Shown: one piece after another, positions 40,013-52,771 of the stretch
How positions within the stretch are numbered: position 1 is the first letter of the stretch
Layout of the letters: every line of letters starts with the position of its first letter
Assembly: GCF_000150275.1 (NCBI RefSeq)
Contig: NW_002060954.1
Coordinates: forward strand, 767,118-831,117
Origin: Trichoplax adhaerens
Taxonomy: Eukaryota; Placozoa; Uniplacotomia; Trichoplacea; Trichoplacidae
Reading direction: 5' to 3'
DNA: 64,000 nt
The notes under the pieces: generated by a model
Database searches by the model: none
Seen by the model: the letters and a program-made list of their open reading frames with translations, nothing else
What the model was told of the DNA's origin: nothing
Position numbers and translations under genes: made by a program

Positions 40013-42710
40013 ATGAAGATCATTCGTGTTTCATTATGGCTTCCATTACTGACTGTTCTTGGGCTAAGTGATCATATTAGTGCTATGTTTCATGGTGGTG
40101 ACATTATCCATGACGGACAGTCTAATTCGGCTAATACAGACATGGTGCATAGAGTGACACCTGTCAGACAGCCAACAAAGGTTAGTAAGTTAAAAGGCAA
40201 TAACTTATCGATATTTACTATTCATCTACGGTATGACTATTAATCATCTAGATTGTATCGTCAAGCTTATTGGGATCTTGATTCTACCTAAAATATTAGT
40301 GTTGAATAAGTTGTTCTCGTTATTTATGAGAAGATTTTACCGATTTCTTAATATCCATTCAATTTTACATGCTAACCACAGATGACTCTTGATTGAAATG
40401 ATATTATTTTAAATCGATATCGATATCATTAAAAAGTATATAATTTATCTTGATGTTTTCATAGGTAGTACACGATGTAAAAATTCGATCAGCAGACAAA
40501 GTTTACCTCTACAGCAAGATTAATTCTTGTACCAGGCCTAATGCTAGTGTACTGGCTACTTGTGGTATCGACTATCGGGTGCCAACTACTGTATTATTTC
40601 ATAATATACTGCAAGTGAAGAATTATTTAGCCCAGATGGCCCGCCGGAATATGATTGTCTACAATAGCAAGTGCGCTTCTATTGTTACGAAAATCAAATG
40701 CAAAACATTGCTACCAAGATGTTCCGAGGATTATACGACAGTTTATTTAAACGACATACAGGAAGAATGTAATCAAGCCGCGATATGGTGTCAAAATGCC
40801 ACTAATTTCCCCCACGTTAATATTTGCAAACAGAATCGTAGTGTTTATAGCTTTAATCAATGTATTAAACCGCCATTATCTTTCGATAATCCATCACTAT
40901 GCAATCAACCTATGCTACCGTCTTATAGTACCATTCCACAATGGCTGCTACCAAATTTAAAGCTAAGTTCATCAAGATTAAATGAGAATTTACGACTCTT
41001 ATTATCTTTAAATGGTGCCAAAAATGGATGTATTGACAAAACTATTATGACGATGTGCCAATCCATTCCACATTGCTCTACCGACGGTACCCATTTATTA
41101 ACAACCCTATCTGAGAGTCAATGCGAAGCAACAGTTAAGTGGTAGGTAATCGCTATTAGATATCGCACTTATAAATGATGACAACTGTGTTGTTTCCTAG
41201 CTCGTCATGATTGATTATAATATTAAATTGCCCATATCAGAGCCATTTATACCGTTTGTAAGTAATTAGTTTTCATTGATAGTTACTTCAAACAATATTG
41301 TTTGAGTTTGTCAAGGCAATCGATAAAATTGTCTGATACCTAATAAGGCGAGATATAGAAAGCGATTTTTAGCTAAAACATATGTCTAACAAGTATTAAT
41401 TAATGGCTTGTAAGAGTTATGTAATCATAGCTGACTGCAGTCTTATTAGAATATTAATTTGAAACTGCGAAACCGACTAATACTATAGAAAAATTCATTG
41501 ACTTGCTACCTTATTGAGAATCCTAATCTGGAACTCTTCAGAACTGTATGGGATGGTCGATTAATTGATTGATAGCTTATCTACCATTAGAATTTTTAAT
41601 AATTTTAAAAGAAAATCTTTTCTAAATACCCGATTGTTGGGCTATGTAACTCAGAGTCTATAGTCGAATCCTTCCTTAGTGTAAAATATGAGTACTTAAT
41701 AAATAGTTTTGTTGATCGTTTAGTCGCGAAATACTTTTTGATCTTACTCGAATTAAAATTTGTAGGTTTTTTTAAGTTTCACTAAATCGTTTCGTTTTCA
41801 TATTAACAAGAAGCTGATCTAGCATAAAAGCAAATCGTATAGGGTTATAAATCCTACGTGCTGATAGGCGAATTCTCTTGTTAATTCTGATAGTTTACTT
41901 GAGATTACATTCTCAAATAGAATTAACTATTGCTATATAATTTTGAAATGGGAGAAACATCAGTAACTTTCAGTCGTTATATTCCTCATAACCAGCGATT
42001 ATAGTTCCTTGTTGCTAACTAAGGAAAATTCTGATTATTTTTCTACAGCATAATCACTACATCATTAACTAATGTTAGATTTCTTTTATTTAGTCTGTAA
42101 TAATCGTACACTAATAATGAGCAACCACAACTGAATATACTCTAATTAATATAAAATTAACTTTATAGATTGAAACTTGTTCATAATCATGTCATCAACA
42201 GAAATAGATCGATCTCGCATACTTGTTTTCCGTAAATTTTAGAATTCATATACGTAAATTGTTCATGCTAATCGCAGTGATTAATCACTTTGATGTACGA
42301 TTTTACAAGTGAATGTTAATGTTAGATTTTGACGAAATTGTTATTATATTTAAATTCTTAGCCTGCCGAAACAATCTAGAACAGTGGTGGATGTCATGAT
42401 GAGTTGTAAAGTTTTTTCCAATGTCAATGTTAATACAACACTTATCTCTACAAGTCAGTTCGCAACAACAATAAAAGCTACAACCTCGACAATTTCAACA
42501 ACTCTTACTACAGTTGCTAGCACTGCTATTCCTTCTAAAGTGGCTAATACCGCTGTAGAAATTATTACGCCAGGAGTAGGTGCCAACAATATGGTTTCAG
42601 GATCGTATTCTACATCAAGTAATGGTTCATACAACGTTAGATCGTCTCCTATATTTAGTTTTATCGTAGCTATTTCGATTTCCATTTTAATGTGCCATAG
42701 ATTACTATAA
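40013..42710 (+). CDS. Frizzled-type cysteine-rich-domain protein, predicted GPI-anchored
   Basis: Three exons (40013-40180, 40465-41141, 42362-42710) join in phase to 397 residues. A signal peptide starts at MKIIRVSLWLPLLTVLGLS. An in-frame TTG upstream was rejected as a start. The first domain has the frizzled CRD cysteine layout: NSCTRPNASVLATCGIDYRV, later YNSKCASIV, KIKCKTLLPRCS, EECNQAAIWC and VNICKQ. A second cysteine region follows (GCIDKTIMTMCQSIPHC, SQCEATVKC, MMSCKVF). The C-terminal 90 residues are Thr/Ser-rich and end in a hydrophobic stretch with almost no tail (IFSFIVAISISILMCHRLL), the layout of a GPI signal. It lacks the seven membrane spans of a frizzled receptor, so it is probably a surface Wnt-binding or decoy-type protein. 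That role is inference. Confidence 0.72.
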
Positions 42711-43589
42711 ATGAAAGGAGTTTGATTCTATTGTAAGGTATGAATTATTGTGATATAAACATTCGTAAACGAATTTGAATATTCGTTGAATTTATGTAGG
42801 GTGGCACGATATTATGATACTCATGGTGCCAGCATTAAATACCTCCTCTTTTCATAATAGAATGGTGCAACATTATTTGATAAGAGCTTGACAGTAACAA
42901 TTCGTGATATTTGGTTATTATTCTAGAGTTGTTAGAATTAATAATGCTAACACAAGTGCCATTTTCTAAATACAGTACCAGTACCTGTTAATCACCATAA
43001 TTTTATTCGCAACTTTCATTTTTCTGTATAACGATGCAATCAATTTAGATGTAGAAATATTATGTTGTAACTCCATTTTATAAATTATCCTTAATTAATT
43101 ATATCCTTATCTGTAATCTACTTACTCATGTTCATTGTATTGTTTCAAGTTGAGATAGAAATACTGTAATTATACAATTTTAATATAGGCTACTATCAGG
43201 TGGTTCTCAATCGTAAACAACGTTTTCTTATGCATTTAAACTTATCCAATGTTGTTTACAATGTTTCTTTTCGGTCTATTCAGCTTTATAAAGGCACAAT
43301 TTTAAAATTCGCCCTTGCATTTTGTCGATATTGTTTTTATAACTGGTTATCTTCGATTACTTTATGGAATCCTTCATGACTAATGCACAGGTGAAATAAA
43401 ATTATAATAAATGTATATGCATTGATTTTATATAGTCAAGATAGAAGCTATCTTTTTGTAGATATAACATTTAGATCAAAAAATATGTATTCGGCCTAGA
43501 TTAAGGTGTGCGTAGTAGAAAAGTAATACTGACTGATTTCAATATAATTTGCGAAGAGATTGCGGAGGTATATAAAGTGATAAAGTTAG
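42711..43589. other. Convergent gap frizzled-CRD protein / PRORP
   Basis: About 880 bases of AT-rich DNA between gene ends, with no cluster and no gene recognised. Confidence 0.5.
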
Positions 43590-46278
43590 CTATATTTTTT
43601 TGGCGCATATCCATACATTATCCTCATCCGTAGGGAAATGCCATGATTGGTCATTAGTTTGGACTACTGTATCGTAAACAGGACAGTTCTGTAATAAAAA
43701 ATAAAGGTAGAAATAATTACATTAAAATATCACATCAATTAAGATAATTGGATAGCATAGCTCTTTGATTATGTTGTAAGTTTTACTTGCCGTCAAGATA
43801 AGTTTCTTTCCTTTTCGGAAGCGTTCAACGCGAACTTGGTGTCCGCGCAACCATTGCAAAAAGTCTTTCAAGAGCGTCAGACTGAAGCCCTTCTTAAAAT
43901 CTCGAAATTGATCATCTGATATTAACTTAACATTCATTCCACCATGTACGGCGGCATATAAAAAGTACACATCATCGCTATGGCTATCCAAGAACAGAGA
44001 AATCAAAATTCATTTATAGATTATAAGATATTGTTAAAATCGCATTATTGAGCATCAACTAAATATAGCATAAGAGTACATTAAACGATTATTTATGACT
44101 TCATCAGGCAGATATAGTAATCTTTAATAGAAATATATAACTGAATATCTATTGCATACTTGTTTGGACACAAGAATACTCGGCAACTGGAAAAGATACT
44201 ATCAATCATGGCTTTATACTTGGTAGACTTGTTTGACTCCTTTAAAAGATGAATTCTTGCAATTAGCAGTATTTCTTTGCCGAGTGCCCTGTAATGTCGT
44301 ATCACTTTCAGGATCTGTTAAACAACAAATTTCTAAATTTCAAACTTCACAGCATTTTATAATCCACTATAGTACCACTAATCAACAAAAGCTGGTGAAG
44401 TTATTAGAAAACTAAACTATCTTGTTTTTCCTTGAGTACTTTTTATTCCTCGTAACAATTAGAATAGACATGTTTCACAAATTACCTTCAAAGGATCAAA
44501 AGAATTACGACCATGGGCTATGTTCAGTCCATCAATAACGATATCTACTTTACGAGTAGGATGGAGCCATTGACAGAAATCTTTGAAAGGATCTTGACTA
44601 TATTTTACGAGCACCTTCTGATCAGGGGAGCCGTAAGCAATTTTACCGCTATAATCTGACATTATTGCATTACTGTCACCCTTATATTTCTTAAAGATTT
44701 CACCACTGGATATTGATTGCGATATAACTTCTCGCAAGCGTTCTTGTCGGTCGGATGTTAGTTCGATAGATTCTAGTTGCGCTTTGCAAGATTTGCAGTA
44801 ACCACTAAATGTCAACAATAGATATGATCAGTACAACAGTTGCAACAGTATCGATGTAAAATCGACTTGATTTTACGCCTATTAAGATGATAAAGTTAGT
44901 GCATCACTGTTTCATAATTGTGCATGTAAATCGACATGATAAAAATTTTACTACATTACTAAGTAAGGGTATGCTATTACTGTATGTTACAGCAGCCAAT
45001 CTGTCAATATTAAAATATTTCATAATAATAATAATTGTGCCAAACATTTTATTATTGTAAATTCTGATATACTACATGTGAATAAATAAAAATATTTTAA
45101 AGTCAATCATTTAAGCAAACATTGCTATACCTGTGCGTAATCGCTGTATGGCGTATTTCCCAATTGCTCGTAGGATGACTAGAGAAGATAGATAATTTTA
45201 AAAAAGATTAAAGAAAGTAACAATTACTGTTTGCAAGTTCTAGTGATAGAGTGTTATAAGCTACACAAAAGAGTCCAATCTGATGTGATTCAAGTTGTCT
45301 GATGCTATTGCTTTTAATCACCTTCTAAACCATTTCAATATAGAAGGTTTGAGATGCGAACCTATACGCAAACCTTCTCTCCGAAATATTTCATAGATAT
45401 GTTGAGCTAATTTAAATATTTCTGTTGAATCTTGGCTAATTGAATTGCAAAAACAATATAAATGAACGAAAAATTGAAGGACAATTTTTACATGCCATAT
45501 TGTATGATCGATGTTATTATGACATCGAGCGAGATTTGTTTACTGACCTTCTTGCACACATTTCAATGATATCACAATAGATATTATCATCAGGGAATAA
45601 ATATAATTTATCTGGATTCTTGATTTCATTTAATAAGTCAAAGACTAGTTGATGTTGATTGTCTAATGCAGCTGCAGAAATTAATGGACTATAGTTTCGG
45701 GCTTTACCATATATACCTTTGGATTGCATTTCTCTGAGTAAGTTTAAAGCTGTTACCCAATTGTTCATTTTGGAATATCCACTTGCTAAAGTGCTATATG
45801 TCGTAGCATCAAAAGCTACATTTTGTAGTCTTATTTTTTTTTCACATTGAATCATTTTATCGAATAAGTTATACCTGATTACTAAATACAGATACGAATT
45901 AAACGTACCGATATCTAGAGTGACCGATTGGTTAATAGATTGATCCATTAATTCAATAGCTTCATTAATAGTATCCTGTTTACAACACCATGCCATTCGC
46001 TTACGGTAGTAATGAGGTTTAGTATCGTCATCAGGATCGTACGGGATTTTCCATTTTTTCCGATGTAACTTTAAACAGTCGATCGTGAAGTTTTGTTTCG
46101 ATTTTTTATTTATATTTTGATCGAATATCAATAAATGATGATCATAACGATGAGACCATAAATGGATGAACTGAGATGTTGTAGCGATAATACGTTGTGG
46201 ATAAAGAGAAGGCGAAGATCGAAGAATTGAGTATCGCCGCGTAGCATAATTTAGGTAATATAATCCACGAGCATTCAT
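43590..46278 (-). CDS. PRORP: Mitochondrial RNase P catalytic subunit (protein-only RNase P, MRPP3)
   Basis: Seven minus-strand exons (46278-45548, 45435-45322, 45178-45131, 44804-44486, 44314-44160, 43983-43734, 43688-43590) join in phase to 571 residues. The enzyme cuts 5' leaders from mitochondrial tRNA precursors. The N-terminus is Arg/Tyr/Ser-rich and acidic-poor, as in mitochondrial targeting. Pentatricopeptide repeats follow (IGTFNSYLYLVIRYNLFDKM, FDATTYSTLASGYSKMNNW). The zinc-binding centre has YCKSC on one side and SWHFP plus WICAKK on the other. The NYN nuclease domain shows VDIVIDGLNIAH and the catalytic acidic pair in HSDDVYFLYAAVHGG. The last intron is only 45 bases. The segment before it carries about 20 residues not expected from family comparison, so that junction is the least sure. 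Confidence 0.92.
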
Positions 46279-46859
46279 AATTTGAATGTTGATATTCTTC
46301 TAAAGTGGTTGCAATGGAAAAGCAGGCAATTAACGAAAGGCCAACTTTGTAGTGCTGGAACAAAAATAGGTTCTTGAATAAACTAGCAACAAGTTGTCAA
46401 GTGTAATTTCCACGATGTATTCTAAAATAATTGTACACGTACACATATACACGCCTGTGTGCATCGATGATATTTCTATCTACTGATGCTACTGCACATT
46501 AGTGTACAACGAACCGTATAAAACAATAACACAAAGACCTTGCCATACTACCGATCATTACTGTTGGATATTTTTGAAATTTATGCACAATAAATAGATT
46601 CTTGTTTATTCGTCTATTTGCCGATTTAACTGCTATTGCTGCCAAAGTCGTGGTTCGTGGCTTTAAGTATGGAAAGGCTTTATTGACAAGCAAATCAGAT
46701 ACTTCGTGATGATAACAAAATTGCAGTAATATTAGAGCAGAGTTTCCAGGGTGATTCTAGCTCCAACTATCACCATCACATCACCATGTGTAGCTATTCA
46801 TACCTGAGCAATTTTTGTATTAGAATTTTGTGACAGATTTTCATCCGCTAATCCCCAAT

Positions 46860-47040
46860 ATACTGTACAGTACTGTAATGTAATATAGTGTCTGCTTCAG
46901 GGTGCCGTATGCACATGTACAAATTGTACAGTACAGTATGGTGTTTTAAAATTAAGCTCAAAAAGGCGCCAGAGTTCAGGATCTACAGTACAGTACAGTA
47001 CTGTACTGTACACTGTACTATACTGTACTGTACATTGTGC
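46860..47040. repeat. TACWG (GTACW) period-5 repeat cluster 5
   Basis: Blocks at about 46860-46880, 46925-46940 and 46984-47035, in both orientations. The cluster sits about 580 bases from the PRORP start codon and 1.5 kb from MAP10. Confidence 0.88.
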
Positions 47041-47148
47041 TATTTACAATATTATGTGGAACTAGCATACCGGCAACGACTAAACTCCATGGTTACAATC
47101 TTGAATTGAGCACAGGAAGGTGAAATTCATTGCAACGATTATTTTGGA

Positions 47149-47224
47149 CATTATAAGAGTAAGATGAGCATTAGTTGTCTTAGTTACATTATAAAAGTAA
47201 GATGAGCATTATTTGTCTTAGTTA
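47149..47224 (+). repeat. Two tandem 38-base direct repeats
   Basis: Copies at 47149-47186 and 47187-47224 differ at two positions. Each contains GTAAGATGAGCATTA and TGTCTTAGTTA. No TACWG unit is inside. Confidence 0.9.
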
Positions 47225-48541
47225 CATGTAGCTCTTTATCAGGTAATAGCATGAGTGAAGCGTATTGTATTCAAGAAAAAAAACAACTACGAGTAAATTA
47301 GTTGATTTGTCGATCCAAATAGCCCTAACCACTGCACGTACTGTCATAACACTGATCAAAGATACAATTTATCACTGGTGATACAGCTCCAGAAGTACGG
47401 TAGTTTATTCATAATACATATAGTAGAATATAACATTATCATTAATGAAACATAATTCTATAATATATCACAATGATGATATTTAAGTCTCAAGTTGCCG
47501 TAAAAGCACATTATGAAGTAAAGTATTGTTACGGTGTTGCCTTGCCGTTAGGATAGTTTAATAAGTACAGTAGTGCTGTAGCTAATATGGAAAATATCCA
47601 TATTTGTAGATAAGTAATGCTTTAACGTGGATGTTGTTTCTGATAGTTCATTACATAGTTGATATTGATTGCTATTGTGTGATAGACAGTAGTAACATCA
47701 TTCAAGTTCTAGTTGATGATAGTTGAATTAGACGACCTACTGTACGTGCTTAGATTAAGATTACTGTAAGTATGAGTAAGAGATTCGAAACATTTAATGA
47801 TAGAAAAGCTATATAAGGAACATATCAGTTCGAGATGTTTCTCCTAGTGAAATAATAGTAATAATAATACTGTTGTTGTTTACAAATTAGACGTTTCCTA
47901 TATAGATGGGAATATTTGAGTTGAGTGGTATGGTGAAAAGTTGAGATGTATCTTTGCTAATAAAAGTTTTATCTTTACCGTAATTTGCTGTGTGTGCTTA
48001 ACGTTAAGTAAATGGGCGTTTAAGTCAGTAGCTACTTATAATAAACTTTTACTGTACGTTACCTTATTGCAGAGTTGAAATTGTGACAAATATGGTATAA
48101 TACAGTAAGTCCACGAATTTTAAAAAATTAAATATACTGTATTTAGATTATCTGGTGATGTATATATAGGAATGGCCGTAACATAATAGCTTGATCGTAG
48201 TGTCTACATCAAAATAATCATGCACGCATGTAATCAATTCTTTTAAATCGCTTATACTGTACATTAAGTTGTAATACTTTAATATTTTTAGGGAATATCT
48301 TGTAGCGAATTTTATTTCTATCGATATTGCAATTGTTTTGAAGAAATGGACGACTGAAATACGTATACAAGTACAAGCTTACAGAGCAGAATTTTACCCT
48401 CCAGAATATTTTCTCTGGAAGATTGGTTGCTATGGTCTGGGATTTGATTTTGCAATTCAAGCACGAGCCCATAGGTGGTAATTTCAAAAACGCTATTATT
48501 ATCCTGGATAATATCGTACACCAGGTTACATTTAGTACGTC

Positions 48542-51101
48542 ATGATGGAGGAAAGCTTATTTTCCTTAGAAATATTAATAGATTGTATCGAAAATCTACA
48601 AGTCCATTGTGCTTTGCCGGCTATATCCTTTCGATTTCTTGATTTTCCAATTAACACCATTTACCAACTTGATCCTCAAGCTGTTGACGAATTAAAGCAA
48701 CAATATTCATCAGATCAACTAAATTCATCATTTCTACCACGAGATATTGAACAAAAAGTTCGAAATTACGATGGTAGCTACACCATCAATCGAGGTAAAT
48801 CGTGCTTATTTAAAATGAATTTAAAAGATTTACGTGAGTATTTATCCAGCACACCTTTATGTCTCATGATCATTGATGTTTGGCAAAAAGTTCCGAAATT
48901 GGTTGGTAGCATTTTGATATCACTAAATCATTGCATGGAAAAGATCTATGCCAAAACTAGTAGATTGGATATTAATATCCCAGTTATTATAGGAGAGAAA
49001 GGTACTTTTCCAATACATAATCTAATGGGAGCTAAAATAGGAATGATGTCGTTAAAGTACAAACTATTAAGTATGGGGCAATCTCTACTACCTCATGTTA
49101 CTGATAATCTGTCAACTGTAAATCAACAACAGCAGTCTCTACTTCAAGCGGAAGTAAGTAAAACTGTAAATGCTTTAATAAATGGACCTAATGATGAGCA
49201 TGATAAAGAGCAAAGCCTACCTGTCAAGTCATCGAAAAAAACTGTCGAAACGCAGACTGAAGTTAAGAAATCAAAACTCAGAAAAGAAAATGAATTACTC
49301 TTATACAAAGAATTTACTCAAGAAGATAGAAATATTCCACAAAATATATCCGCAAATATATTTTGTCCGGTACCGTTATATTATAATAGTTTATCTGATG
49401 ATCAAGGATTAAAAGTAGGGACTTGCAGATATCAAGGTGAGAGTTCCGACGGCAGTGATTATGTCCCTGAAATTTTAGAGGTAGATACTTCGCCGGATTC
49501 TATTAAATCCCAGATGCATAAATTTCAAAATCAAGACAAAACTATTCCGGTCAAGGGCACTGATTCCCGACAAGTGCATTCACGAAGTTTATCTGTTTCT
49601 TCTAAGGCTCAACTTAGGAGCAAACTTAATGAATTTCCAATATTGAATGCTCTATTAAGTGAAATTTTAGATCTTGTTAAAGAAGTTGATGTCGCCGACG
49701 ATGAAGACAATTCAGAAACTAATTCCAGTTTGATTCCACATAGTTCCAATGAAACAAATGAAATAACTTTACATCATAATAAGGACAAATACACTTCAAA
49801 AAAGGGTTCAACTTTGAAATTTCGATCTACTAAAACGCAGCGATTAAGATTTGCAAAAATAAAAGAAAAAAAACGAGTTGATAAGATTTCAAACGATGTT
49901 GGCGATCGTATTGTAAATAATAATATAAAAGATGCAAAGGTTGATCCTAAGGCGCGTAGTGAATTGCATTCTAATGTTATAGAAGAAATAAATACCGATA
50001 AAATGGACAGCTCTAGCCTAAATAAAAATTACTCTAGCTCTGAAAATGGTGTAGATAATAATGCAACTGTATCATTTACCGAAAATCATACCGGAAATTC
50101 AGGGAGATTACAACCCGAAAAGGATAATAGCACTATGGAGGAAGGAGACATTAATAACATAGAGGTATTATCACGAAATGATCCTGGTTTTACATCAGAT
50201 TTTCAAGATGATGGAGTAAATTCAGTATCAAGTAAAAACTGGAATTCACTTCCTGATATGCATGGCCTTGTGAAAACAACTGAAACGGTAGAAGAACCAG
50301 ATCTTAAATCATACCACGAATCATGTTCTCCTGTAGAAGGCCAGAGCTCATCCGATGTACAATGTGAAGAGCCGAACTTGAGGCCTTATAGTGATGCAAA
50401 ATCGTTAGCATACTCATATGTCCAAGATTTTTTGAAAGCAGAAGAGAACAAAGAACCACCAGTAGCAAGGAAGGAAAGTTTAAATACGAGTAAACAAGTA
50501 GATAGCAAGAGTTCATCTGCTTCTGATTCCAAGCAACAAAGCTTATTGTCAGAACACGAAGATAGCTCGCACGGTGATCCCAGTCTAAGAAATAACGAGT
50601 AAGTAATTTTTAGATTATTTGGAATAGTTCTTTCTTTTCATACTATAAGTCGAGTATATTCAACCTATAATAAGTTGCTAGCTATAAAAATCATGTATGA
50701 CATAAAAGCAAGATAGATGTAAAATAGTAAAAATTTAACAGCATAATACATACCGTAGTGTTTATGTAGACGATCAGTCCGAGAATTCGTAGCCCACAAG
50801 TATAAACTTAGATTGGCAAATAATTAAATGTCAACTTCTGTATTGATGTTATAAATATATATTGTAAAAATGAGTGAACCAATGTACAATAGCACTTGTA
50901 GATAGCTGCGTGTACTGTAAATGCCGATAAAACTATTTTATTGCGATTCGGAGAGTTTATGATTTTGATTAATGTATATTTTCTTTCTGTATTAAAAGTG
51001 GGGACAGATCAGACGATGAATATTCACAAGATTTTGAGGAAGAAAGATCAGACGAGGAAGAAAGCTATCCTAGCGATTTTGAATCTTTCGACGAGAATTA
51101 G
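48542..51101 (+). CDS. MAP10: Microtubule-associated protein 10 homologue
   Basis: Exons 48542-50598 and 50999-51101 join in phase to 719 residues. Two ATGs are adjacent at the start. The conserved N-terminal domain of about 170 residues is visible in SLFSLEILIDCIENLQ, ISFRFLDFPI, RGKSCLFKMNLKDLREYLSS and the ISLNHCMEKIY ... FPIHNLMGAKIGMMSLKYKL block, which has a C2-like layout. The remaining 500 residues are Ser/Asp/Glu/Asn-rich and probably disordered, with basic patches (RSTKTQRLRFAKIKEKKR). The short second exon encodes an acidic end, SDDEYSQDFEEE and finally SDFESFDEN, which resembles the vertebrate MAP10 end. The human protein stabilises microtubules at spindle and midbody. The gene is divergent from PRORP. 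Confidence 0.85.
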
Positions 51102-52771
51102 CATTTGTGAACTATAAACATATGATGCTATGTAGTCATGTAGTCATGTATTCGGGAGATATACTGAAAGTTAATTGCGCTATTCAATGACCATGATATT
51201 AGCTATCTTTTGCTGGAATTCTTAACATTTCTAGTTACTATACTTAAGTGTATTGTAAATAAATAATATGTCAAATTTATTTTGCGAATATTACATGTAT
51301 ATTGGATTAAATTGAAAATGGATATGATGATATTATCTATAGCAGCAATGAATAGCTGTTTAAGTTTTTCTAGGAATAGCAGTAAAGCGACGATACTTAT
51401 CGTACATAATCATCGTTTCTTCTATTTCGAATCTAATTGTATGCTATACTGTAATGGACTACTTTAATAAATATAATATAAATATCCTGTCTAAAGTAGC
51501 TGCTTATTTATCTTTGATAATAAACTGATTTTCTACGGTGTTATCATCTTACATTCATAGATATAGCATCTACAAGTGATAACATGGATGATTCGTCTTA
51601 ACTTTCTAATAATTGATTTTACTCAATAACTAAAATTAATACAACAATATTTATAGATATGGATGTCTACCGACTAATTCTAGATAATAATTATATAGTA
51701 ATATAATTCGAGATAACTGGACTATAGTATTTCAATTCGTATAATTTAATATTGATCAGAATTGTAATCACAGTGGATCGTGCAATCAACTAAATCTCCA
51801 TTACTATGTACATGTATTAATATGACAGTGATAACGTAAAGTAAAAAGTACATGTAGTGTATGGTACCCGAAGTATCACGAGCGAAGGTTCGACTAGTAC
51901 CTATTACGGTACAACATACAGTATAATTTACTGTAGCAAACTATAAATACAGTGATTCCTACTGCAAGTATTTTAATTGTAATTGTCATATACTGTAAGT
52001 TAATAATCGTTCATTAAATTAGAATTAGGCTTCCTATTTTTAATGATAGTTCGTACTGAGACAGGAGGCTAATTTTAAAATTTTTATCCGGTAAATTCTG
52101 TTAAATTAATACATTTAATAAAGTATAAGCGACTAGGAATTAATAAGGAGATGAGCCTATTACCGTAAACGATAATACTTATTTCCTAGTTCCAACCATC
52201 TTCATTTTGAAGATTTGATTGTTTACTACATTTGTAATGACGCTTTGATAGGATTTACATTTAGAAAAAGCAACTGATAAGAATAAAACGTTCTTAAAGG
52301 ACAATATGTAAGCCGACAGTTTCGAATTGTTGCTATATTACTGTAGCTCTTTCGTAAGGCTGCTGCTATGCAGTCGTACGCTTAAATACGTAATTATAAG
52401 GATTTCCCGTTTAAAGATTTCAATCTTTTCATGACACAGCAAGATAGGTATTTAAATACGTATTCGCTTTATTAATTACCTGATAGAATCGTAGTTAAAC
52501 TATTTGTACTATTTGTACCATAAATACAGTTGACATTTGTGCGATGATGAAAATTTTCATTATTTTTCTATAGAAATCTCCCTATAAAAACATGACGCTT
52601 GTTATCGATTGATAGTCCGTGAGATTCACAAAGATAATATCAGCAAATTTAGCATTCGGTCATTGCTAGAATCTTATTTACAATATTCAGGCTAATCAGG
52701 CAGGCGGTGATGAATGTTTTTTAGAATGTGCATAAGATACAATTTCTTAAGCTATTTAAAATTCTATGCTA
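51102..52771. other. Convergent gap MAP10 / mL49
   Basis: About 1.7 kb of AT-rich DNA between gene ends. Only isolated TACTGTA words occur. No gene, RNA or cluster was recognised. Confidence 0.5.

Larger units (their letters stand above)
46279..48541. promoter_or_regulatory. Divergent intergenic region PRORP / MAP10
   Basis: About 2.3 kb between head-to-head genes. It contains TACWG cluster 5, a 38-base direct repeat pair, and a minus-strand open segment at about 46499-46765 that looks mildly protein-like (see findings). The right half is AT-rich without recognisable content. Confidence 0.5.

Noticed and set aside
41640-41690. GTCGAATCC word resembling a tRNA B box
   Set aside because: No matching A box or cloverleaf could be drawn around it, and it lies in an intron of the frizzled-CRD gene.
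42455-42685. Minus-strand open frame of 76 codons
   Set aside because: It is antisense to the Thr/Ser-rich last exon of the frizzled-CRD gene; the low-complexity codons explain the open frame.
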